Shown here one piece after another: positions 8,319 to 13,618 of a stretch of 13,618 nucleotides of DNA (position 1 is the first letter of the stretch; each line of letters begins with the position of its first letter). The stretch spans positions 1 through 13,618 of the forward strand of contig JAEXLC010000049.1 of the NCBI GenBank assembly GCA_023445495.1, read 5' to 3'. Origin of the DNA: Pseudomonadota bacterium. GTDB lineage: Bacteria; Pseudomonadota; Alphaproteobacteria; Sphingomonadales; Sphingomonadaceae. Made by a program: the position numbers and the translations under genes. The notes below the pieces were generated by a model. The model worked only from the letters and a program-made list of their open reading frames with translations. It was not told where the DNA came from and ran no database searches.

Positions 8319-9698
8319 ATGGGGGAGGGGCTGCTCATTGCGATCGATGTGGTCGCGCGTGAGACGACATTGTTCGCGGCGCTGTGGTTCGTGGTGGGCG
8401 GCCTCGACGATCTGCTCGTCGACCTGATCTATCTCGCGCAGCGGCTATGGCGGCGTGGCGCGCCGCTTCCCGCGCTGGACGGGCCGGTGCCGCCGGGGCG
8501 GATCGTGGTGTTCGTACCGGCCTGGGATGAATCGGCGGTCATCGGTGCCATGCTGCGCGCGGCGCTCGCACGCTTCGATCATCCCGATTACCGCATCTAT
8601 GTCGGCACCTATCCGAACGATCCGGCGACGATCGCGGCAGTCGCCGATGTCGCGCTGGAGGATGTGAGGGTGCGACTGGTGATCGGCCCGCGGCCGGGCG
8701 GGACGACCAAGGCGGATTGCCTCAACACGCTGTGGCGGGCGCTGTTGCGGGACGAGCAGGCGGAGGGCTTCACCGCCTGCGCCGTGGTGCTCCACGATGC
8801 CGAGGACGTCGTCCATCCGCTCGAGCTGCGCGCCTATGCGCACGGGCTGCTTGCGCATGCCGCCGTGCAGCTGCCGGTGCTGCCGCTGGCGCACGCGCAT
8901 TCGCGATTCTTTGCCGGGCACTATTTAGATGAATTTGCAGAAGCCCATGGTCGGACGCTGGTGGTGCGCCAGGCGGTGGGGGCGGGACTGCCCTTTGCCG
9001 GGGTGGGCTGCGCGATCCGGCGCGACGTGCTGGCGCGGCTGGCGGATCTGCGCGGCGGCGGACCGTTCGATGCCGAGAGCCTGGTCGAGGATTATGAGCT
9101 CGGGCTGACCCTCGCCGCGATGGGCACGCCGGCGCATCTGGTCCGGATCGCCGAGACGCCGGGCGGGCCGCTGGTCGCGGTGCGCGCCTATTTCCCGGCG
9201 ACGCTCGATGCGGCCGTGCGGCAAAAGGCACGCTGGATGATCGGCATCGCCCTGGCCGGCTGGGACCGCACCGGCTGGGGTGGCTGGCGCCAAGTCGGCG
9301 ACAACTGGATGCGGATGCGCGATCGGCGCGCGACGCTGGAGATACCGGTGCTCGCGCTCGCCTATCTCTCGATCCTTGCCTGGGCGGCTTCGCTTGGCGG
9401 GCATCTGCTGGCCGGCACCGTCCCGGTTGCGCCTTCCGTGCTGATGCAGGCGGTGCTGTGGACCAATCTCGCGCTGCTGGCCTGGCGGCTCGTGGTGCGC
9501 GCCGCCTTTGTCGGGCGCGCCTATGGCTGGCGCGAGGCACTGTGGTCGATGCCGCGGGTGCTGTCGAGCAACGCCGTCGCCCTGCTCGCGGCACGCCGTG
9601 CGCTGTTCGCCTATGTCGGGATGCTGCGCGGGGCGCCGCCGCGCTGGGACAAGACCGCGCACCAGTTTCCCGATCTCGCGCCGGCGCGCGGCGGATGA
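8319..9698 (+). CDS. Membrane family-2 glycosyltransferase, NfrB-like (phage N4 adsorption protein B family), short form
   Basis: A 459-residue inner-membrane glycosyltransferase expected to polymerise or transfer sugar from a nucleotide donor. N-terminal hydrophobic segments lie at about 5-40. The catalytic domain shows VVFVPAWDESAVI (63-75), YVGTYPNDP (94-102), the TTKADCLN stretch (129-136), DAED at 160-163 as the metal/donor-binding acids, ED at 257-258, and QKARW at 302-306, which matches the QxxRW signature of processive family-2 enzymes. Two or three membrane segments follow at about 341-435, and the tail has PRWDKTAHQFPD. The PAWDES, TYPNDP and WDKT.H.FP blocks resemble E. coli NfrB. 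NfrB is about 745 residues with a C-terminal MshEN domain that senses c-di-GMP; that part is absent here. The start ATG 8319 follows ggagggg with an 11-base spacer; GTG at 8349 is a possible alternative. The stop overlaps the next gene's start (ATGA), so the two are coupled. Donor and product are unknown. Confidence 0.88.
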   Translation: MGEGLLIAIDVVARETTLFAALWFVVGGLDDLLVDLIYLAQRLWRRGAPLPALDGPVPPGRIVVFVPAWDESAVIGAMLRAALARFDHPDYRIYVGTYPNDPATIAAVADVALEDVRVRLVIGPRPGGTTKADCLNTLWRALLRDEQAEGFTACAVVLHDAEDVVHPLELRAYAHGLLAHAAVQLPVLPLAHAHSRFFAGHYLDEFAEAHGRTLVVRQAVGAGLPFAGVGCAIRRDVLARLADLRGGGPFDAESLVEDYELGLTLAAMGTPAHLVRIAETPGGPLVAVRAYFPATLDAAVRQKARWMIGIALAGWDRTGWGGWRQVGDNWMRMRDRRATLEIPVLALAYLSILAWAASLGGHLLAGTVPVAPSVLMQAVLWTNLALLAWRLVVRAAFVGRAYGWREALWSMPRVLSSNAVALLAARRALFAYVGMLRGAPPRWDKTAHQFPDLAPARGG

Positions 9699-10693
9699 AC
9701 GGCCGGGGCCGGCCGCTGCGCTTCGTGGCGCTGGTGATGTTCGCCTGGATCGGCGGGCGCATCGCGATCCTGTGGCCGCAGACCGGGTCCCTGCCGGCGG
9801 CGATCGAGGCGGCGATCCCGATCGCGCGGGCGGGTCCTGCCGACGCGCCTCTGGGTGCCAAACCGCCCGCCCGGCATTTCGGGATGCCGCCGCGCCCGGC
9901 AGTTGCGGCGCCCTTGCCGGCATATCGCGCGCCTTTGGGTGACGATAACCCCCGGGTGCAACTCGCGCTGATGGCGCTTGCCCAATATGGCGAGACCAAC
10001 GCGGTCCCGCCGCCGCTGCTCGCGTTGCCGGCGGGCGCCGTCGTCCTGCCGGCCAGCGCGCCCGAGCGCCTCGATCCGCTGCCCGATCGCTGGTCGCTGG
10101 GCGCCTGGATGGTCGCACGCGGCGCGGGCGGTAATGGCGCGGCACCCGGCGGACAGATCGGCGGGGGGCAGGCCGGCGCGCGCCTCGCCTGGGCGATATC
10201 GCCGCGCCATCGCCTCGCCGCCTATGGCCGGATCACCACGCCTCTGTCGGGTCCGGGCCGGGAGGCGGCGCTGGGGCTCGAATGGCAGCCGACACGCGCA
10301 CCGGTCCGGCTGATCGCCGAACGCCGCTTCGGGCTCGACGGCAATCCGGGCGGCACCGGGCTCGGCATGGTCGCCGGCATGGATGCGGAATGGCGCGGCT
10401 TCCGGCTGGAAGCCTATGGCCAGGCCGGCGCGGTGCTGCGGCGGCGCGCCGACCCCTATGCCGATGGCGCCGCGCGGGGCACGAGAACCGTCGAAGCGAA
10501 CGGCGCGATACGGTTGGGGCTGGGGGCGGGTGCCTGGGGTGCGGCCCAGCGCGAGGCGCAGCGGCTCGACATCGGCCCCTCGGCGACCTTGGCGGTGCAT
10601 AACCTGCGCGTTGCGCTCGACTGGCGCCAGCGCGTCGCGGGCGAGGCGCGGCCCGGTTCGGGCCTCGCGCTCACCTTGGGTGCGGATTTCTGA
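9695..10693 (+). CDS. Putative outer-membrane barrel protein, possibly NfrA C-terminal-domain-like, partner of the glycosyltransferase
   Basis: A 332-residue protein starting at the ATG inside the ATGA overlap with the upstream gene. An in-frame start at 9458 is rejected because it lies deep inside that gene. A hydrophobic N-terminal segment at about 8-27 is a signal peptide or anchor without an obvious cleavage site. Residues 44-82 are rich in Pro and Ala, like a flexible linker. A short helix-like piece (about 86-102) is followed by a second Pro-rich stretch. From about 132 to the end the sequence alternates polar and hydrophobic residues in strand-like runs separated by Gly-rich turns (for example 132-141, 160-180, 190-213, 221-248, 264-280, 293-311, 322-332) and ends in Phe, as outer-membrane barrels commonly do. 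Its position behind an NfrB-like enzyme and the barrel-like end suggest the C-terminal domain of NfrA without the long TPR region. That family call is moderate at best; a plain hypothetical outer-membrane protein is the alternative. Confidence 0.75.
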   Translation: MNGRGRPLRFVALVMFAWIGGRIAILWPQTGSLPAAIEAAIPIARAGPADAPLGAKPPARHFGMPPRPAVAAPLPAYRAPLGDDNPRVQLALMALAQYGETNAVPPPLLALPAGAVVLPASAPERLDPLPDRWSLGAWMVARGAGGNGAAPGGQIGGGQAGARLAWAISPRHRLAAYGRITTPLSGPGREAALGLEWQPTRAPVRLIAERRFGLDGNPGGTGLGMVAGMDAEWRGFRLEAYGQAGAVLRRRADPYADGAARGTRTVEANGAIRLGLGAGAWGAAQREAQRLDIGPSATLAVHNLRVALDWRQRVAGEARPGSGLALTLGADF

Positions 10694-12361
10694 TTATTTG
10701 CCCTGCGCCCGCCAGCGCTTGATCGTGCGCTCGAGGATCTGCTCCTCGCCGCCGGTATCGCGCCACAGCTCGGAGAACAGCGGATCGTCCGAAGCCGGCC
10801 GCTTATTGTCTTCCAGCGCATCGAACAGCAGGCGGATCGGCGTGGCGACGCCTTCGCCCACCGCGATGCATTCCCGGTTCCGGAGTGCCGGGATCGAATC
10901 GAGGAAGCCGCGCGCGCCTTCGGGCATCGCGGCCTTGACGAAGGCCTGGTCGCGCTCGTTGTTGAGGCGCATCGACAGGATGGTGCCGCACTGCGAGAGC
11001 ACGCCTTCGGCAAGGTCCGACGGGCGCTGGGTGATCAGGCCCAGCGACACGCCATATTTACGGCCTTCCTTGGCAATCCGGCTGAGGATGCGGCCGACCG
11101 AGGAGCCATCGGCGTTGCGCTCGTTGGGGACGTAGCGGTGGGCCTCTTCGCAGACGAGCAGGATCGGCCGCTTGCTCTCGCCGCGCGACCAGATCGCGAA
11201 GTCGAACACCATGCGGCTGAGCACGGCGACCACCACCGAAGTGATTTCGCTCGGCACGCCCGACACGTCGATGATCGAGATCGGCTTGCCGTCGCCCGGC
11301 AGGCGGAACACGCGCGACAGGAAGCTGGCCATCGTATCCGCCACCAGCATGCCCGAGAACATGAAGGCGTAGCGCGGGTCGCCCTTGATCTCGTCGATCT
11401 TGGAACGGATGCGCAGGAACGGCGCCGTGTCGGTCGCCTTGTCCATCTTGCCCATTTCGAGCTGCAGGATCTGGGTCAGGTCGCTCAGCAGATAGGGGAT
11501 CGGCGCATCGACGGTGAGCTTGCCGATCTCGGCGGCGAGGCGATTCTTCTGCTTCGCGGCGAGCACGCACTTGGCGAGGATGTCCGCGTCCATCTGCCGG
11601 TCGGAGCCGGAGCTGGTCAGGAACACTTCGCAATGTTCCTCGAAGTTCATCAGCCAGTACGGCATCTGCAAATTGCTGACGTCGTAGAGCGCGCCGGTGG
11701 TCTTGAACGCGCTGGCATATTCGCCGTGCGGATCGACCATCACGACATGGCCCTGCGGCGCGAGTTCGCAGATCCGGTGGAGGATCAGCGCGGCCGCGGT
11801 CGACTTGCCGGTACCGGTCGAGCCGAGCAGCGCGAAATGCTTGCCGAGCATCGCATCGACATAGAGCGCGGCACGGATGTCCTTGGTCGGATAGACATTG
11901 CCGATCTCGATATGCGCGCGGTCCTCGGCAGCGTAGATCTGCTTGAGGTCGGCGGTGGAGACCGGGAAGACCGGCGCGCCCGGGGTCGGGTAGCGGGTCA
12001 CGCCGCGGCGGAACTTGTAGAGCTTGCCGGTCAGCCGCTCCTCGTCGCCCTCGCCCAGGAAGTCGATATAGGCGGCGATATGCTCGCCCTGGAGCTTGAG
12101 CGAGCGGACATTCGCGATCAGCCAGGTCGCGCCGACGCGCACCTTCACCTGGCTGCCGACCTGGCCGGCATTGGCGACGGTGGGATCGGGATTGCCCTCA
12201 AGCGCATGCAGCGCCTCGGGATCGATCAGCACCTGGCTCGACGAGCCCGCGATCTCGAGCACCGCGCCGATCGGCTCGATCGGCGCCCGCGAGGGCAGGC
12301 CCTCGGAAGATGAAACCGACGCCGCGCCATCGAACCCGCGCGCGCCAAACTGGCCGTCCAT
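10694..12361 (-). CDS. HerA-type ATP-binding protein (DUF87, HAS-barrel plus FtsK/HerA ATPase)
   Basis: A cytoplasmic 555-residue ATPase of the HerA/FtsK superfamily, whose members form hexameric rings that move DNA or protein. A HAS-barrel-like beta domain occupies about 30-135. The ATPase core has Walker A GSTGTGKS (180-187), a conserved VDPHGEY stretch (about 209-215), Walker B ILLVCEEAHRYVP with acidic residues 405-406, and LGLITQRPSDL as the sensor-like segment (about 440-450). All catalytic motifs are intact. I chose ATG 12361, which has GGGGAG 7 bases upstream; a TTG at 12388 would add only nine residues. Archaeal HerA acts with the nuclease NurA in end resection, and some bacterial HerA proteins join nucleases or SIR2 proteins in phage defence, but no such partner is visible here. 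It lies 70 bases after the TIGR02186 gene on the same strand, so co-transcription is possible. Its stop codon directly abuts the stop of the convergent gene. The specific function is unknown. Confidence 0.92.
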   Translation of the reverse strand: MDGQFGARGFDGAASVSSSEGLPSRAPIEPIGAVLEIAGSSSQVLIDPEALHALEGNPDPTVANAGQVGSQVKVRVGATWLIANVRSLKLQGEHIAAYIDFLGEGDEERLTGKLYKFRRGVTRYPTPGAPVFPVSTADLKQIYAAEDRAHIEIGNVYPTKDIRAALYVDAMLGKHFALLGSTGTGKSTAAALILHRICELAPQGHVVMVDPHGEYASAFKTTGALYDVSNLQMPYWLMNFEEHCEVFLTSSGSDRQMDADILAKCVLAAKQKNRLAAEIGKLTVDAPIPYLLSDLTQILQLEMGKMDKATDTAPFLRIRSKIDEIKGDPRYAFMFSGMLVADTMASFLSRVFRLPGDGKPISIIDVSGVPSEITSVVVAVLSRMVFDFAIWSRGESKRPILLVCEEAHRYVPNERNADGSSVGRILSRIAKEGRKYGVSLGLITQRPSDLAEGVLSQCGTILSMRLNNERDQAFVKAAMPEGARGFLDSIPALRNRECIAVGEGVATPIRLLFDALEDNKRPASDDPLFSELWRDTGGEEQILERTIKRWRAQGK

Positions 12362-12368
12362 TCGGCTG

Positions 12369-12374
12369 CTCCCC
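12369..12374 (-). promoter_or_regulatory. Shine-Dalgarno site for the HerA-type ATPase
   Basis: GGGGAG on the minus strand, 7 bases before the ATG at 12361. It supports that ATG over the TTG at 12388, which would place this site inside the reading frame. Confidence 0.65.
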
Positions 12375-12431
12375 GTTACCGCTCTCAACTATGCGCGCGG
12401 GGAGGTAAATATTGGGTGAGTCCCGAAGCTT

Positions 12432-13193
12432 TCAGAAGCGTTTCCACACCGCCCCGGCGCCCCAGCCGAACAGGATGGAGAGCGCGACCGCGACGATGCC
12501 GTAGATCACCGAATAGTGATCGGCCGAATAGGCGACGAAGCGCTCGAAGCCCGATTTGCGGATTTCGATCGGGCGGACGGCGGCGGCGAGCACGCGGCCA
12601 TCGCGGATCAGGAAGGTCTCGGCGGTGAACTTGCCGATCGGCACGCGCGCCGGGATCTTGAGCCGGGCGCGATAGAGCACGCCATCGGTGATCTCCACGG
12701 CGCCCGGCGCCTGGTAATAGAGGCCGGCGCGCGCGCGCAGGTCTTCCAGCCCCTTGTCGAAGCGCGTCTGCACTTCGGGGGCGGCGCCGGAGGCGGGCGA
12801 GAGCTGGAGGCTGTCGACGCCGAGCTCGTAGATGGCGCGGGTGCGCTCATCGACGATCCTGTCGATCGGCCGGGACGAAGCGATCGCGTAGAAGCTCGGT
12901 GCCGAGCGATAGCGCATCCGCTCGGCATTCACCCAGATCCCGGCGACCTTCTCCTTCTCGCGTACCTGCACCGATTGGGTCGGGCCCTTCACCACCACGA
13001 CGATGTCGGCAGGCTTCTCGTCCTGCCCCGGCGCGCGGCCGCCGGGATAGAGGATCGCGCCGAACAGCAGCAGCTCGGCGCCGGTGAAGCTATAGGCGAT
13101 CTCGATGTCGCGCTGGGACACGTCGGGGACGAGCGTCGGCTTGGCCTGGCCCATCAGCAGCGGCGCGAGGGCGAGGAGAAGCAATCGCCTCAC
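12432..13193 (-). CDS. TIGR02186 family protein (alphaproteobacterial periplasmic protein with C-terminal membrane anchor)
   Basis: A 253-residue protein matching the alphaproteobacterial TIGR02186/PF09608 family, of unknown function. Residues 1-17 look like a signal peptide with cleavage near MGQA, 18-225 form a mostly beta-rich periplasmic domain, and about 228-248 is a single membrane helix followed by a short basic tail (KRF). The family typically sits next to a TauE/SafE permease, as here, which suggests it assists that transporter or a process using the same substrate. The start is GTG at 13193, overlapping the upstream stop as GTGA; no good Shine-Dalgarno is visible, so it is probably translated by coupling. 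The next Met, residue 14, would destroy the signal peptide. Length is as expected and nothing looks truncated. The family name comes from recognition of the sequence and its context, not a search. Confidence 0.88.
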   Translation of the reverse strand: MRRLLLLALAPLLMGQAKPTLVPDVSQRDIEIAYSFTGAELLLFGAILYPGGRAPGQDEKPADIVVVVKGPTQSVQVREKEKVAGIWVNAERMRYRSAPSFYAIASSRPIDRIVDERTRAIYELGVDSLQLSPASGAAPEVQTRFDKGLEDLRARAGLYYQAPGAVEITDGVLYRARLKIPARVPIGKFTAETFLIRDGRVLAAAVRPIEIRKSGFERFVAYSADHYSVIYGIVAVALSILFGWGAGAVWKRF

Positions 13194-13618
13194 AGCAGCT
13201 CGACCGAGTAGATCTCGTCCGGCTGCCAGGCGAGGCCGAGCAACATGCGGACGGCGACGAGCAGCACGATCACCGCGAGGATGAAGCGCAGATATTCGGG
13301 CTTCACCGCCAGCGCGAAGCGCGCGCCCATCTGCGCGCCGATCACCGAGCCGAGCAGGAGGAGCGCGGCCAGGACGATGTCGACCGCTTTGGTAGTGGTG
13401 GCGTGGACCATGGTCGCGGCGGCGGTGACGAACAGGATCTGGAACAGCGAGGTGCCGACCACGACCTGGGTGCCCATGCCGAGCAGATAGAGCATCGCCG
13501 GCACCAGGATGAAGCCGCCGCCGACGCCGAGCAGCACGGTCAGGATGCCGGTAAAGAAGCCGAGCAGCAGCGGCGCCAGCGGCGAGAGGTAGAGGCCCGA
13601 GGAATAGAAGCGCCAGCG
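13190..13618 (-). CDS. TauE/SafE family permease (sulfite exporter type), C-terminal part, cut by the window edge
   Basis: The last 142 residues of an inner-membrane anion permease of the TauE/SafE (DUF81) family; the reading frame is open to the last base of the window, so the start lies outside. The visible part has hydrophobic segments and the family hallmark VGGGFILVPAMLYLLGM, then GTSLFQILFVTAAAT, a GSVIGAQMGARFAL segment and a final membrane helix (LRFILAVIVLLVAVRMLLG). This is the second half of the usual two-repeat fold, consistent with a full length near 250-300 residues. Related proteins export sulfite, sulfoacetate or other organosulfur anions; the substrate here cannot be told. 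The TGA stop overlaps the GTG start of the TIGR02186 gene, so the two are translationally coupled. A GTG at 13537 is internal, because well-conserved membrane sequence continues upstream of it. Confidence 0.92.
   Translation of the reverse strand, partial: RWRFYSSGLYLSPLAPLLLGFFTGILTVLLGVGGGFILVPAMLYLLGMGTQVVVGTSLFQILFVTAAATMVHATTTKAVDIVLAALLLLGSVIGAQMGARFALAVKPEYLRFILAVIVLLVAVRMLLGLAWQPDEIYSVELL

Noticed and set aside
8153..8338. 62-residue N-terminal extension of the macroglobulin from 8338
   Set aside because: It would bury the signal peptide, lacks a good SD, and would overlap the start of the divergent glycosyltransferase. The ATG at 8152 has a strong SD.
9458..9694. 79-residue N-terminal extension of the barrel-like gene
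   Set aside because: It would lie inside the glycosyltransferase gene in another frame and translates to Arg-rich low-complexity sequence. The ATG at 9695 in the ATGA overlap gives a hydrophobic N-terminus.
8770..9999. 409-residue open frame on the minus strand, and an overlapping 406-residue frame at 8925-10145
   Set aside because: Both are antisense to the glycosyltransferase and its partner; low-complexity Arg/Ala/Pro-rich translations with no membrane or domain features.
11138..12313. 391-residue open frame on the plus strand
   Set aside because: Antisense to the HerA-type ATPase, which has clear Walker A and B motifs; no recognisable pattern in the shadow frame.
10694..12361. Anti-phage defence island centred on the HerA-type ATPase
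   Set aside because: No nuclease, SIR2, DUF4297-like, restriction or mobile-element gene lies in the window, and the neighbours are ordinary envelope and transport genes. The ATPase alone does not support a defence call.
13190..13537. Small 115-residue membrane protein starting at GTG 13537
   Set aside because: The frame stays open to the window edge with membrane-type sequence in phase and the TauE/SafE pattern continues upstream, so this is the tail of a longer gene.

Overview
The window is GC-rich (about two thirds G+C by eye) and densely coding, with six genes, very short gaps and stop/start overlaps. The protein flavour (TIGR02186 beside a TauE/SafE permease, a compact NfrB-type glycosyltransferase, a large alpha-2-macroglobulin coupled to PBP1C) suggests an alphaproteobacterium, most likely a sphingomonad. 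That placement is inference; no rRNA or other taxonomic marker is present. I see no insertion sequence, integrase, tRNA, CRISPR array or other clear sign of recent transfer.

Layout. 1-140: non-coding, three consecutive inverted repeats, downstream of pbpC. 141-8152 (minus strand): a two-gene unit read right to left, a 1920-residue bacterial alpha-2-macroglobulin followed by penicillin-binding protein 1C, joined by a 4-base GTGA overlap. 8153-8318: divergent intergenic region. 8319-10693 (plus strand): a membrane family-2 glycosyltransferase resembling the front part of the phage N4 adsorption protein NfrB, joined by an ATGA overlap to a short protein whose C-terminal half looks like an outer-membrane barrel and may correspond to the C-terminal domain of NfrA. 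10694-12361 (minus strand): a HerA-type (DUF87) ATPase whose stop codon abuts the stop of the preceding convergent gene with no base between. 12432-13618 (minus strand): a TIGR02186 periplasmic/membrane protein and, running off the right edge, a TauE/SafE sulfite-exporter-type permease, joined by another GTGA overlap.

How the genes work together. In other bacteria the macroglobulin/PBP1C pair is viewed as a periplasmic protease trap working with a peptidoglycan repair enzyme; here the thioester motif and all PBP1C catalytic motifs are intact. The glycosyltransferase and barrel protein may form a small exopolysaccharide synthesis/export pair; E. coli NfrA/NfrB make and export a ManNAc-based polymer and serve as phage N4 receptor components. 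The right-hand block pairs an anion permease with a protein of unknown function, followed 70 bases later by the ATPase, possibly in the same transcript.

Most of the window is recognisable cell-envelope and housekeeping-like content. The least described part is the compact NfrB/NfrA-like pair at 8319-10693, which lacks the c-di-GMP-sensing end of NfrB and the long TPR part of NfrA. I do not see convincing evidence for a wholly new system.
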